This document shows positions 10,101 through 18,822 of a DNA stretch of 64,000 nucleotides, one piece after another. The notes beneath the pieces are model-generated. The model did no database searches and was not told the DNA's origin. It was given only the letters and a program-made list of their open reading frames with translations. This DNA is from CAZIVP01 sp964542915 (lineage in GTDB: Bacteria; Calditrichota; Calditrichia; Calditrichales; Calditrichaceae). Position 1 is the stretch's first letter, and every line of letters begins with the position of its first letter. The stretch lies in the NCBI GenBank assembly GCA_964542915.1, contig CAZIVP010000001.1:558001-622000 (forward strand), in the 5' to 3' direction. Position numbers and translations under genes: made by a program.

Positions 10101-10190
10101 ATTTTGAAAACCCTGAAAGCGCGTTCCGTATCCGTGTTCCACCCATAAGGGTTCGGTAGGTTTTTCTGTGGTTTTGGCGACACTTTTCAT
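7167..10190 (-). CDS. Large pseudo-receiver / PEP-synthase N-domain protein
   Basis: The 1007-residue protein begins with two receiver-like regions (about residues 35-150 and 165-330). One contains I-I-L-I-E-D-N, and the other G-V-I-S-D-I-D-F with an S-N-N-A-D and L-L-K-D end, so a receiver fold with partly kept acidic sites is seen. From about residue 440 it has the ATP-grasp PPDK_N/PEP-synthase nucleotide-binding domain: G-G-G-S-L-G-G-K-A-R-G-L, then D-P-L-A-V-R-S-S-S-L-L-E-D and F-A-G-V-Y-Q-T-Y. The phosphohistidine swivel domain and the PEP/pyruvate TIM barrel of true PEP synthase are absent, so it is unlikely to make PEP by itself. It is probably a signalling or phosphotransfer protein. 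It heads the unit with the zinc ribbon and GDH. Confidence 0.8.
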   Translation of the reverse strand: MKSVAKTTEKPTEPLWVEHGYGTRFQGFQNLMRFRIRDILLVSSLYDLYVFEEDGRLYELLRNEYQGLNLSHSPEITRVSNGEEALTLAHEEKRFDLIITTQHIEDMTATRLAEKVNASDLDIPIILLAYDNRELVELMIHSDTSVFNRIFIWTGNFRILIGIIKHLEDLHNVDHDTRIVGVQSIILIEDNVRFYSSYLPILYTEILKQSQRLIREGINLSHKYLRMRARPKILLCSTYEEAWSYFEKYEDYILGVISDIDFYRGGEQDPRAGITFARNVRHHHKDIPVLLQSNNADMKAEAEEAGASFLLKDSPTLLHELQRFTYEHFGFGDFVFRTENGKEVGRARDLVSLEEQIKVMPDDVLRYHAKHNHFSNWLKARTEFWLAHKLRPRRVSDYETLDDLRNDLINSLREYRRLRQKGIITDFNKESFDPQSGFARIGGGSLGGKARGLSFVNTLINNYQIQNRFENVLIHVPPGIVLGTDIFDAFLDENNLRDFALNCDDDKEITRRFLLASRFPEEILGDLAGFLGLVHDPLAVRSSSLLEDSQYHPFAGVYQTYMIANNQKNPLARLNELLNAIKRVYASTFYRGTKDYIRITTYRLEEEKMAVIIHKMVGARHDNRFYPDFSGVAKSYNFYPAPPQKSTDGVVSVALGLGKTVVDGGSTVKFCPRFPNHLPQFHSIKETLRNNQHKFYALDLNHECEDCFEPFDLSVKQYTLKEAEQDGTLSTLASTYSPDNDTIYDGISRKGARLVTFAPVLKHKLFPLPQILELLLEMGNWGMGTPVEIEFAVNLSVPPDQPKQFGLLQIRPLVLKQELETLDIESEAQEPERLICQSPNVLGHGIINEIYDLVFVDKERFERNKSHEVAAEINTLNSQLLNEDRPYILVGVGRWGTMDPWLGIPVNWDQISGAKAIVETSFKDFRVSPSQGSHFFQNLTSFMVGYFTVNAFKEEGFIDWHWLYDQQPLEALKYTRHLRFNKPITIKMNGHNNNGIILKPENNFEQA

Positions 10191-10278
10191 GGCAACGGCT
10201 CAATCAAAACACATATGATTGTTTCGAATTCCGATGTCAATTTAACCATTACACATTTAATATAAAACGTTTTTTCTA

Positions 10279-10307
10279 CAAAAAAAGCCCGCCATAACGG
10301 CGGGCTT
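10279..10307 (-). terminator. Rho-independent terminator downstream of gdhA
   Basis: Read on the minus strand, a 9-bp perfect stem (AAGCCCGCC / GGCGGGCTT) with a 5-base loop is followed by a T run. It separates the long GDH gene from the downstream PEP-synthase-like unit. Confidence 0.92.
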
Positions 10308-10339
10308 CCGTCTTTGGCGGCGTTGAACCGTTCCCGGAG

Positions 10340-11701
10340 CTAAACCACACCCTGATCGAGCATGGCGTCGGCCACCTTCAGAAATCCGCCGATGTTAGCG
10401 CCGTTAACATAGTTACCGGGCGTATTGAACCGTTCGGCGTTCTCGACGCAGATTTTATGGATGCTTTTCATGATATGGTGCAGACGGTTGTCAACTTCAT
10501 CCCGGGTCCACGGCATGCGCATGCTGTTTTGAACCATTTCCAGGCCTGAAACCGCAACCCCGCCGGCGTTGGCGGCTTTCCCTGGTCCGTAAAGCACATC
10601 GTTGTCCAGGAATATTTTAACGCCTTCGGGCGTGGTTGGCATATTAGCGCCTTCACTGATCACATACACGCCGTTATTGACCAGATTTTGAGCATCCTTG
10701 GCATTGATCTCATTCTGGGTTGCACTCGGAAAAGCGCAGTCGGCTTTGTGATCCCAAAGCGGATTGTGATCCTGATTGGCATCCAGCGGCGTATAAACCG
10801 TGTTCTTAAATTCTTCTGTATATTCTTTGATGCGGCCGCGTCTTAAGTTTTTCAGCTCTTTAATGTATTCCAGTTTATCGGCATCGATGCCTTTTTCATC
10901 ATAGATATAACCGCTGGAATCCGAAAGGGTAATGATTCGGCCGCCCATTTCTAATATTTTTTCAACGGTATATTGTGCTACATTTCCCGATCCGCTGACC
11001 AAACAGCTCTTGCCTTCTAATGTTTCCCCGCGCGTCTTCAACATTTCGGAAGCAAAATAAACCGCGCCATATCCGGTGGCTTCGGGCCGGATTAAAGAGC
11101 CGCCCCAGTTAAGTCCTTTTCCGGTTAAAACGCCTGTAAACTCATTGCGCAACCGTTTGTACTGTCCGAACAGAAAACCGATCTCACGGCCGCCTACGCC
11201 AATATCGCCGGCCGGTACATCGGTATTCGGCCCCACATGCCGGTAAAGTTCGGTCATAAAGCTTTGGCAGAAGCGCATCACTTCATTGTCGCTTTTACCT
11301 TTGGGGTCAAAGTCCGAGCCGCCTTTTCCGCCTCCGAGCGGGAGGGTTGTCAGGCTGTTTTTAAAGACCTGTTCGAATGCCAAAAATTTTAAGATTCCCA
11401 GGTTCACGGAAGGATGAAAACGCAGTCCGCCTTTGTAAGGCCCGATGGCGCTGTTCATTTCAATGCGGAAACCGCGGTTTACCTGTACATCACCCTGATC
11501 GTCCAGCCAGGGGACTCGAAACAGGATAATGCGTTCCGGTTCGATGATGCGTTCCAGAATTTTAGCGGATCGGTATTCTGGGTGGCGTTCAAGCACCAGG
11601 CTGATGGATACGGCCACTTCTTCCACTGCCTGGTAAAATTCGGGTTCGCTGGGATTTTTGGCGTGCACTTCATTCATTAAAGATTTCACATAGTCGCTCA
11701 T
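10340..11701 (-). CDS. gdhA: NADP-type glutamate dehydrogenase
   Basis: The 453-residue length and motifs match the 450-residue hexameric NADP-dependent GDH family. They include the G-P-Y-K-G-G-L-R-F-H-P substrate block, T-L-P-L-G-G-G-K-G-G-S-D-F-D-P-K-G-K-S, P-A-G-D-I-G-V-G-G-R-E-I-G, and S-G-S-G-N-V-A-Q-Y in the Rossmann fold. It aminates 2-oxoglutarate for ammonium assimilation. AAAAAAGGAG lies just before the ATG. It has its own terminator and is monocistronic. The short GDH 3.4 kb away probably serves the opposite, catabolic direction (inference). Confidence 0.96.
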   Translation of the reverse strand: MSDYVKSLMNEVHAKNPSEPEFYQAVEEVAVSISLVLERHPEYRSAKILERIIEPERIILFRVPWLDDQGDVQVNRGFRIEMNSAIGPYKGGLRFHPSVNLGILKFLAFEQVFKNSLTTLPLGGGKGGSDFDPKGKSDNEVMRFCQSFMTELYRHVGPNTDVPAGDIGVGGREIGFLFGQYKRLRNEFTGVLTGKGLNWGGSLIRPEATGYGAVYFASEMLKTRGETLEGKSCLVSGSGNVAQYTVEKILEMGGRIITLSDSSGYIYDEKGIDADKLEYIKELKNLRRGRIKEYTEEFKNTVYTPLDANQDHNPLWDHKADCAFPSATQNEINAKDAQNLVNNGVYVISEGANMPTTPEGVKIFLDNDVLYGPGKAANAGGVAVSGLEMVQNSMRMPWTRDEVDNRLHHIMKSIHKICVENAERFNTPGNYVNGANIGGFLKVADAMLDQGVV

Positions 11702-12069
11702 AGTTGCTCCTTTTTTACAGGTTTTAATGAATCGGGCCTCCTCAAAACAGTGCGCCCGAAAGGTTCTCCTTTAAGAGAATTTGAACGTACCGGACACGTG
11801 CAACTTATCCGACTTCGGTTTATATCACAGGGATTTATAAAAACGAATCAAAAGTAGAGTGAAGGGGATAAGGATAAAAGCGCAATATTTGCGAAAAATA
11901 TGTACGAATTATAAGCAATCGATTGTAATAAGAATTATTACAACGGCGTTGAATTTGCATGAAATGCGGCGTATCGGGTGAACTTCGGTGCGGCGGAGTG
12001 GGCGTTTAAGGTAGCATTTCCGCACTCCATTGCTTCGTCCGCAATTGGAATCCACGATTTCGAGGGCAG
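11702..12069. other. Intergenic region upstream of gdhA
   Basis: These 368 bases lie between the gdhA start and the end of the SRPBCC gene, both on the minus strand. They must hold the gdhA promoter. I see no convincing ORF, RNA gene or repeat, only AT-rich stretches around 11,880-11,945. Confidence 0.5.
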
Positions 12070-12606
12070 CTATATTTTTTGATGCTTTTGCTCTGCCAGT
12101 TGTCGCAGATTATTCAGACCGCGCTCGAAGTCCGGACCAATCATGCCATCGAGAAAAAGCCCCATAATACGCCCGAGGGGATACGATAAACGGCCTTCCT
12201 GCGCCCAGATGGTAAGGGTGCGTTGATCCTGTGATTTGAAATACCAGAAATCGTCGGCGTGCATTTCGTTAGGCGAGAGGAACACCAGTTCGGATTGAAT
12301 GAATTGATTTTCTTTTATCTTTTCGAGCGTTAATTTCCCGCGACCGATTTTATCCCCGTTCCACTGCCAGGAAGAACCGATGCCCTCGCCTCTAATGGTG
12401 TGTTCTGCCTGAGAATCCATCTGGGACCAGGGATTCCACTCCAGCCAGTGATGATAATCCGATACCAGAGCGAAAACCGTATCCACAGGAGCGTTAATGA
12501 TGGTTTGTCTTTCAATATGATACTGGGAAGGTAAGAAGATTGCGGTGATAAGAACGATTGCCACAACGATCAGAATGGCGACCAAAATAATACGTAGAAT
12601 CTTCAT
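12070..12606 (-). CDS. SRPBCC/START-like membrane-anchored protein
   Basis: The start is placed at the internal ATG (12606) because AAAGAAAGGAAACC directly precedes it and the protein then opens with a membrane anchor (K-I-L-R-I-I-L-V-A-I-L-I-V-V) at residues 2-24. The longer frame adds 16 polar residues without a ribosome site. The remaining ~155 residues are an SRPBCC (polyketide cyclase/START-like) fold: N-A-P-V-D-T-V-F-A-L-V-S-D, then W-L-E-W-N-P-W and G-S-S-W-Q-W. Such domains bind hydrophobic ligands. The ligand is unknown. It follows the two-component regulator gene by 186 bases. Confidence 0.8.
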   Translation of the reverse strand: MKILRIILVAILIVVAIVLITAIFLPSQYHIERQTIINAPVDTVFALVSDYHHWLEWNPWSQMDSQAEHTIRGEGIGSSWQWNGDKIGRGKLTLEKIKENQFIQSELVFLSPNEMHADDFWYFKSQDQRTLTIWAQEGRLSYPLGRIMGLFLDGMIGPDFERGLNNLRQLAEQKHQKI

Positions 12607-12792
12607 CGGTTTCCTTTCTTTATCTCGTGTTATGGAAGCGTGGTGATTTCTCAATAAAAGAATTTAAAACATTCAGTGAAAACGGACTGGTTTGGCTATT
12701 TATTTCAATTTATGGCAATTCAGATGCTTGCTGTATAAATGGTATTGATGTGGTTGGGTTCACTTTGATGTTCATGTTAAATCAGGGCCGGG

Positions 12793-13428
12793 CTATATAT
12801 CGATCAATTGATTTTGTATGGCGTATTGCGTCAGCTGGACATTGGATTTTAAGTGCATTTTCTCCATAATACGGTTACGGTACGAATAAAAGGTGTGCAC
12901 GCTAATCGCCAGTTGCGAAGCGATCTGCTCTCCGCTTTTCCCGGAAGCGATCAGACACAGTATCTCGTATTCGCGATCGGAAAGAGACTCGTGAGGAGGG
13001 CGTGTATCTCCGTTATGCACGGAGTTTGCCAGTTGTTCGGCCAGCGTTGTGCTGATATATTTTTTACCGCCGACCACGGTATTGATTGCCTTTACAAGTT
13101 CATCGGGTGCGCTGACTTTTTTTAAATAACCGGCGGCGCCTGCTTTAATGGCCCGGATGCCGTATTGCGTTTCGCTATGAATGCTTAAGATAAGCACCGG
13201 TATGGTAGGGAAACGACTGTGAACTTCTTTGAGTGCCTCAAGGCCGTTCTTATCAGGCATACTGATATCCAGTACAACCACATCAAAATGCTGTTGGGAA
13301 AGCATTATCATTAATTCCGAGGCGTTTTGGGCTTCGCCGCTTACCTTCATCTCAGAATGTTGGGCAACAATTTGTTTCAAGCCTTCGCGAACAATGGCGT
13401 GGTCGTCCGCAATTAAGATGTGAATCAT
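12793..13428 (-). CDS. NarL/FixJ-family response regulator
   Basis: The 211-residue protein has a receiver domain with D8-D9 pocket and phospho-acceptor D54 (V-V-L-D-I-S-M-P-D-K-N-G), and a C-terminal LuxR-type HTH (L-S-D-R-E-Y-E-I-L-C-L-I-A-S-G-K-S, then I-S-V-H-T-F-Y-S-Y-R-N-R-I-M-E-K). AAGGA precedes the ATG. It lies 46 bases after the sensor kinase gene in the same direction, so the two form a two-component pair. The recognition helix has F-Y-S-Y in place of the usual V-K-T/S-Y-R, a small divergence from the family consensus. Confidence 0.94.
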   Translation of the reverse strand: MIHILIADDHAIVREGLKQIVAQHSEMKVSGEAQNASELMIMLSQQHFDVVVLDISMPDKNGLEALKEVHSRFPTIPVLILSIHSETQYGIRAIKAGAAGYLKKVSAPDELVKAINTVVGGKKYISTTLAEQLANSVHNGDTRPPHESLSDREYEILCLIASGKSGEQIASQLAISVHTFYSYRNRIMEKMHLKSNVQLTQYAIQNQLIDI

Positions 13429-13474
13429 GAGCCGTCCTTTTTCATAAGGTATTGTAAATATTGAGGATTCTAAC

Positions 13475-14941
13475 TCATGAATCCCGCGATGTATCCGTGG
13501 GCATGGTTAACTTTACATGCGTACCGCTGCCTTTAACGCCGCTGATCTCGAGTTTGCCATCGAACAGCAAAGCCCGTTCACGCATACCCAGAATACCCAA
13601 TGCGCTGGGATCGTTGATTTGGCGTTCCGTTATACCCTGACCGTTGTCTGTTATTTCCAATATCAAAGCCGTTTGCTCCTGTCTTAAATAAACGGCAATC
13701 CGCGTAGCGTTGGCATGACGCGCCACATTCGTCAGCGCTTCCTGGAAAATCCGGAACACCGCCGTAGCCTGATCGCCGCTAAGAACGATCGATTCCGCAG
13801 GCTGTGAAAATTTACACGGAATACCCGTATTTTCAGTGAAATCTTTAATTTGCCACTCAATGGCCGGTATAAGCCCCAATTCATCCAAAATGCCTGGACG
13901 TAGTTTAGCGGAAATGCGTTGTACTGTTTCCACTGTCTGATCAATCAAGCCCCCCAAAGCATCGAATTTTTTTCGTACCTCTTTATTTTTATCATTGATC
14001 CGGCCGGATAAAAGCGAAAGCTGGATTTTAAGAGCGGTTAGCATCTGCCCGAGTTCATCATGAATTTCACGGGCAATAAGGCTCCGTTCTTCTTCACGAA
14101 TATGTTGTAGACGGGAGGCAAGGCGGCGTAATTGTTGTGAAGTGTGTTTGATTTGATCCTCGGTACGCTTGCGTTCCGTAATATCGCGGGCAATGGATAA
14201 AACCGTAAGGTGTTCTTCCATTTTAAAGAGATGAGCGTTTACTTCGACCGGAATGGGGCGCTTATCCCTTGTGAGTAATTCGATTTCGTAAATAATATGC
14301 GCTTTATCTTTTAAATCGGAAATAATCTGTTTCAATTTATAGCGGCTATGGTTGGGTACGATTTGGTAAAGTTGTAGTGACAACAATTCATCGCGGGAAT
14401 ATAAAAACTGTTCACAGGCCTGCTCGTTTACTTCGACGAATCGGCCGAGCTCGCCATCACGCGTTAAACGATTGACGAAAACGGCGTCATTGGCATTGTT
14501 GAACAGAAGGCGATACCGTTCCTCGTTTTGCTGGAGAGCGTATTCCGCCTGTTTACGTTGGCTTATATCTTTAATCACACTGAGCAGCATTGGCGATGGA
14601 CCGTCCGGATAAATCACGGTGTTGGCGAATTCCAACCACGGCTCCTGGTTATCCCATAGTTTTCGCCTTACTTCATAACGGTCTGGTATGCTGTTGTTTC
14701 TAAGATTACGCTTGTATTGTTGAAGTATTTGTTTGCGGATACGGTTTTCGTATACAATGGTAAAGGGCTTACCCTCCAATGCACAACGTCTTAAACGAAC
14801 CAGCCGGCAGTATGCTTCATTAACGGCCCGGATTATTCCCTCGCTATCGGTCAGCCGCATCCCGTCGGCAGATAAATCCCAGAGATGTTTGATGATAAGT
14901 TCGGATTGGCTAACCGGCAGCGTTTTTGGATCATTTTTCAT
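13475..14941 (-). CDS. Cytoplasmic PAS sensor histidine kinase (HisKA_3/NarX type)
   Basis: The 488-residue protein has two PAS domains (about residues 15-130 and 140-260, each ending in D-I-[ST]-[QE]-R-K), then a HisKA_3 dimerisation domain with phospho-acceptor H294 in I-A-R-E-I-H-D-E-L-G-Q. A HATPase_c domain follows with N-box N-V-A-R-H-A, and D-N-G-Q-G and G-I-L-G-M-R-E-R-A motifs. There are no membrane segments, so the signal is cytoplasmic, possibly redox or a small ligand sensed by the PAS domains. It partners the downstream NarL-type regulator. Confidence 0.94.
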   Translation of the reverse strand: MKNDPKTLPVSQSELIIKHLWDLSADGMRLTDSEGIIRAVNEAYCRLVRLRRCALEGKPFTIVYENRIRKQILQQYKRNLRNNSIPDRYEVRRKLWDNQEPWLEFANTVIYPDGPSPMLLSVIKDISQRKQAEYALQQNEERYRLLFNNANDAVFVNRLTRDGELGRFVEVNEQACEQFLYSRDELLSLQLYQIVPNHSRYKLKQIISDLKDKAHIIYEIELLTRDKRPIPVEVNAHLFKMEEHLTVLSIARDITERKRTEDQIKHTSQQLRRLASRLQHIREEERSLIAREIHDELGQMLTALKIQLSLLSGRINDKNKEVRKKFDALGGLIDQTVETVQRISAKLRPGILDELGLIPAIEWQIKDFTENTGIPCKFSQPAESIVLSGDQATAVFRIFQEALTNVARHANATRIAVYLRQEQTALILEITDNGQGITERQINDPSALGILGMRERALLFDGKLEISGVKGSGTHVKLTMPTDTSRDS

Positions 14942-15626
14942 GTTGTTTTAAGCCGTCATATATGGTGGCCCTGCAAACCGCCCGGAAAATGGCGTTTTTT
15001 TAAGTTTTAATTTGGAGCTTCTTACGGAAATTTAGTAAAAAAAAGCACCGAACAACAGGAAAAGATAAATCACAACGTGCGACATGAGAGCGCCGAATAC
15101 GTTGTCCCTGCAAACTAAATGTATGGCCCTTTTTTTGAACGATTATGAAACGCGTCATTGGATCAACGAATAACGCATTTGGTGAGCGAATGATTGTTTT
15201 ATCGCTCTGTTGATTTCATAGAACAAATCATTCAATCAAAAAAATATCTAATCTATTGTTTATTATAATTTGAGAAATTGAAATTGTGCCGATTATCAGA
15301 AGGCCTTAAAAAGCGGGTTTTAAAAAATCAAAAATTTGAAGAGGGCTAAATCGAACCGCAAACAAACATGTGTGACAATTTACGAAGGGAGGATCGGTTA
15401 TTGCATCTATCCAATGCGGAGCTAAACGCAAAAAAAGGAAAATGAGATTGAAATTCAAATAACAAAAAGTATCGTATGTGATGTGCATCCTATGCAATCA
15501 TCCAAATTCACTTATTTTTACAAATGATTTTGAAACAAAACAATCCCTGTGTATGGGGTTTATGCATTAATAAGGCCATTACAGCCGTTATTATCATGAC
15601 AACACAAACATTTAAAGGAGTAATAT
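14942..15626. other. Divergent intergenic region
   Basis: These 685 bases separate the minus-strand kinase from the plus-strand laminin-B protein and must contain both promoters. The region is AT-rich, especially 15,225-15,290. A 63-codon frame at 15,306-15,497 on the minus strand lacks a ribosome site and a recognisable protein character, so I do not call it. No RNA gene or repeat is evident. Confidence 0.5.
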
Positions 15627-17813
15627 ATGAAGCAATTCGGACCGTTGACGTTATCGATAATGCCATTTTTATTAGTTTTGTTTTTCCCGTTCATTTCCAT
15701 TGCTCAGGTGACAAGCGATTTTGAAACCGCCGATTCGCTGGAAGGCTGGAGAGCCGTTGGAGACGGTACGTTTTATTATGAGGAAGGAACCGGCAATCCG
15801 GGCAATTGTATGCGCGTTGATGATGATGCCACCGGCAATCTTTTGATTTCCGTAGCGCCGGCAAAATTTTTAGGCGACTGGAGCAGCGCCGCCAAATCCG
15901 ACTCCATTACCGCCGATATTTTTCTGCACCGTATCGGTGGAAGCGCCTTTAACCCTGACTGGATTTATCGCATTTCAGGGCCCGGCGGCCAGGCCATTGC
16001 TTTAAGAGGCAGTGACTACAGTCCACCGAGCGATGAATGGACACACTTTGCCGCACCGCTGGATTCGACGCAATGGATGATTGAAGAAGGGAGCTGGAAA
16101 AGCCTGATGCAACATGTCACCATGGTGGAGATACTTACCGAATTCATTACCGGCGATGAGTATGTGAGGCTCGATAATCCTTCATTAACCTTTACGCCGG
16201 AAATTACTGATGTTACGCCGCCTGTTTATTCCGAATTTGACGACGGCGGCTGGGACGGCTGGTCGTTTGTTAACACCGGCGGAGTTTCGATTAAGAACAG
16301 CGACGGTAATCCGGAAGGCTACATTCGTATCAGTGATAAAAGCAATACGATCTCCAAAGCGATTGCTTCCAGTGCATATCTGGGTAATTGGCAAGATTTG
16401 ACGAATGCCGCCGCCATCCAGCTTGATTTAAAAATCTTTAGTAATAGCGGCGACTTTTTGCCCAACCATGAACTCATTCGGTTGTCCGGACCCGGCGGCC
16501 GCGCAACCGTACCATTGGATAGCAGCGTTTTATCGGCTATTGATCGCTGGCAATCGTTCTCATTTATGCTCAATCCCACCGTTTGGACGGTTGAATCAGG
16601 CAATTGGAGCGAACTTATGAGCAATGTAGCCGAGGTCTCCGTCTATCCCGAATTTTTCGACGGAGACGAGGTGATCGGATTGGATAATTTCCGACTTAGC
16701 AATGATCCGCCGCTGGTCGGGTTTGAGGCAGAACCGACGTTTGCCTTTATGGGAGACAGTATTCAATATTTTGATCGCACAAAATTTGTTCCGGAAAGTT
16801 GGGCGTGGTCGTTTGGCGACGGTGCAATGAGCAATGAACAAAACCCCGTGCATTACTATGACAATCCCGGCGTTTATGACGTATCGTTAAAGGCTTCCAA
16901 TTCTTTCGGCGCCGATACGCTTGTTAAAGAACATTTTGTCGAAATCGCGAGCATCACCGATTCGATATTGTTTTTCGATGATTTTGAAAATGATGCCATT
17001 CATCCGGCCTGGAGCTTCCGAAATGGCGCCTGGAAAGAGAGCGACGGAATCATGCAACAAACCAGCAATTATTACAGCAGCGGCTACATAAATGGCGCCT
17101 ATGCCATTGTTGGATCAAAATTATGGAGCGATTATACCATAACTGTAGATATGCACTCCACCGATAACGATAAGATCGGTATTGTATTTCGTTACCAGGA
17201 CGACCAAAATTTTTACCTCTTTACCTGGCAAAAAGAAGGAAGCCGACGTTACATCAAACGCTTTAAAGATGGACAGGAGACGGATCTTGCAGTGGATAGC
17301 GTGGCCTACGAACAAAATACCTGGTATAATGTACGCCTGGTAACGGACGGTGCGCTATTTAAATGTTACGTGGACAGCGCTCTGGTGTTTGAGTTCAGCG
17401 ACTCGACGTTTGCAACCGGTAAGGCCGGCCTTTATTGCCACGGAAACGACGAAAGTTACTGGGACAACTTCAGCGCAACACAGACCAACTACACGCCGAC
17501 CGATATCGATCAGCAAAACACGAAAACCGTCGTTCAATCCATGAAATTATTTCAAAATTATCCCAATCCGTTCAATCCTTCCACAAAAATCCGCTTTAAT
17601 TTACAAAAGACCGACGAGGCGGTTTTGAATATCTACAATGTTCGGGGGCAGCGTATTAAATCGTTTCAACCAGGTGTATTACCAAAAGGTCAGCATGTGA
17701 TCACCTGGCGGGGTATTGATCAAAACGGAAACGCCGTCGCATCCGGTCTATATTTTTACGAGTTGCGCAGCGCCGATCGCCGGGAAGTGAAAAAAATGTT
17801 TTTACTACGCTGA
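15627..17813 (+). CDS. Secreted laminin-B/PKD domain protein with T9SS-like sorting signal
   Basis: AAAGGAG precedes the ATG. A signal peptide (L-S-I-M-P-F-L-L-V-L-F-F-P-F, cut after S-I-A-Q) starts the 728-residue protein. Two laminin B-like (IV) modules follow (about 30-185 and 200-355), each with D-F-[ED]...G-W and S-G-P-G-G-[QR]-A. Then there is a PKD domain (W-S-F-G-D-G...N-P-V-H-Y-Y), a LamG/3-keto-disaccharide-like jelly roll (about 445-615), and a C-terminal sorting domain with N-Y-P-N-P-F-N-P-S-T-K-I-R-F. It is probably a surface carbohydrate-binding protein. No catalytic residues are recognised. A terminator follows. Confidence 0.88.
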   Translation: MKQFGPLTLSIMPFLLVLFFPFISIAQVTSDFETADSLEGWRAVGDGTFYYEEGTGNPGNCMRVDDDATGNLLISVAPAKFLGDWSSAAKSDSITADIFLHRIGGSAFNPDWIYRISGPGGQAIALRGSDYSPPSDEWTHFAAPLDSTQWMIEEGSWKSLMQHVTMVEILTEFITGDEYVRLDNPSLTFTPEITDVTPPVYSEFDDGGWDGWSFVNTGGVSIKNSDGNPEGYIRISDKSNTISKAIASSAYLGNWQDLTNAAAIQLDLKIFSNSGDFLPNHELIRLSGPGGRATVPLDSSVLSAIDRWQSFSFMLNPTVWTVESGNWSELMSNVAEVSVYPEFFDGDEVIGLDNFRLSNDPPLVGFEAEPTFAFMGDSIQYFDRTKFVPESWAWSFGDGAMSNEQNPVHYYDNPGVYDVSLKASNSFGADTLVKEHFVEIASITDSILFFDDFENDAIHPAWSFRNGAWKESDGIMQQTSNYYSSGYINGAYAIVGSKLWSDYTITVDMHSTDNDKIGIVFRYQDDQNFYLFTWQKEGSRRYIKRFKDGQETDLAVDSVAYEQNTWYNVRLVTDGALFKCYVDSALVFEFSDSTFATGKAGLYCHGNDESYWDNFSATQTNYTPTDIDQQNTKTVVQSMKLFQNYPNPFNPSTKIRFNLQKTDEAVLNIYNVRGQRIKSFQPGVLPKGQHVITWRGIDQNGNAVASGLYFYELRSADRREVKKMFLLR

Positions 17814-17855
17814 TTTCTCAAATATGGATGTTCAAAAAATAACGTTGATTCCAAG

Positions 17856-17886
17856 AGGGCGTCTTTCCAAGCAGACGCCCTTTTTG
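17856..17886 (+). terminator. Rho-independent terminator after the laminin-B protein
   Basis: A GGGCGTCT / AGACGCCC stem with an 8-base loop is followed by TTTTT, 43 bases after the stop codon. Confidence 0.9.
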
Positions 17887-18009
17887 ATAAACGGTGATGA
17901 ATATAACTTTATACATACGCCTGATGAGATGGATTAAATACTGCGTTAATGCGGTTATTTTCGTAGCAAGAATTGAAATGGATAATTGCAATAAAACGGA
18001 GTGTATGAA

Positions 18010-18654
18010 ATGCCAACCGCAAAAATCACGAATGGGCATCAGATATTTTTGAAACAATCGCGCGGGAAACGTAAACACTATGAACATCTGGCGAGTAAAG
18101 GTCAAAAACCGGAAATATTATGGATCGGATGCTCCGATTCACGCGTGGTACCGGAGCACATAATCAATGCAGAGCCGGGCGACCTTTTTGTGGTAAGGAA
18201 TGTCGGCAATATGGTACCGGAGGCGAACGGGCAAAAAGATAGTGTGGGCGCCGCCGTTGAATTTGCGGTGAACGTGTTAAACGTTAAACATATTGTTGTA
18301 TGCGGACATACCGGTTGTGGAGGCGTTCGTGCGGCCCTTGAGGGCGTGCCCGGCAAAGATCAGAATAAACATTTAAATAATTGGATTCGACAGACGGCAT
18401 CGTTGAACGATTTCCGAACAGGAGGGACGATTCGGTCTGAAGATGAAACGTTATTGCAGGCAGTGAGAGCAAATACGATCGTGCAGAGTGAACGCTTAAA
18501 GACGTATGCCTGCGTTAAAGAACGGTTGGAGCAAGGTTCTATGCATATTCAAGCCTTGATCTATGACTTACATACACTTAAGCTCACTTACTATGATCAA
18601 TCCCGGGAAGCTTGGTTTGATTTGCAGGAGGAGCCGGATAGTACCTCCGAGTAA
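18010..18654 (+). CDS. Beta-class carbonic anhydrase
   Basis: I place the start at the ATG 18010, because GGAG lies 8 bases before it; the GTG at 18001 overlaps that ribosome site. The ~214-residue protein has the zinc ligands of beta carbonic anhydrases: C in W-I-G-C-S-D-S-R, and H and C in V-V-C-G-H-T-G-C-G-G-V. The D-S-R dyad is intact. It hydrates CO2 to bicarbonate, and no signal peptide is present. The N-terminal N-G-H-Q-I-F-L-K-Q is typical of bacterial forms. It is a single gene. Confidence 0.95.
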   Translation: MPTAKITNGHQIFLKQSRGKRKHYEHLASKGQKPEILWIGCSDSRVVPEHIINAEPGDLFVVRNVGNMVPEANGQKDSVGAAVEFAVNVLNVKHIVVCGHTGCGGVRAALEGVPGKDQNKHLNNWIRQTASLNDFRTGGTIRSEDETLLQAVRANTIVQSERLKTYACVKERLEQGSMHIQALIYDLHTLKLTYYDQSREAWFDLQEEPDSTSE

Positions 18655-18822
18655 AGCTTGCCCGGATCGATTTTTTAAAATAGGCCCATTGTATTCAAAG
18701 CGACGTTTGATTTCTTTACGTGTGAATTTACAGCAAACACAGTAAACCTATTTGTTTATTCTTAATAGAATCCTTACATTTTACTAACATAAAACGGAAT
18801 TGAAATAACGGGATGGAAAGCG

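Noticed and set aside
15306..15497. 63-codon minus-strand frame upstream of the laminin-B gene
   Set aside because: No ribosome site and no recognisable protein character; AT-rich chance frame.
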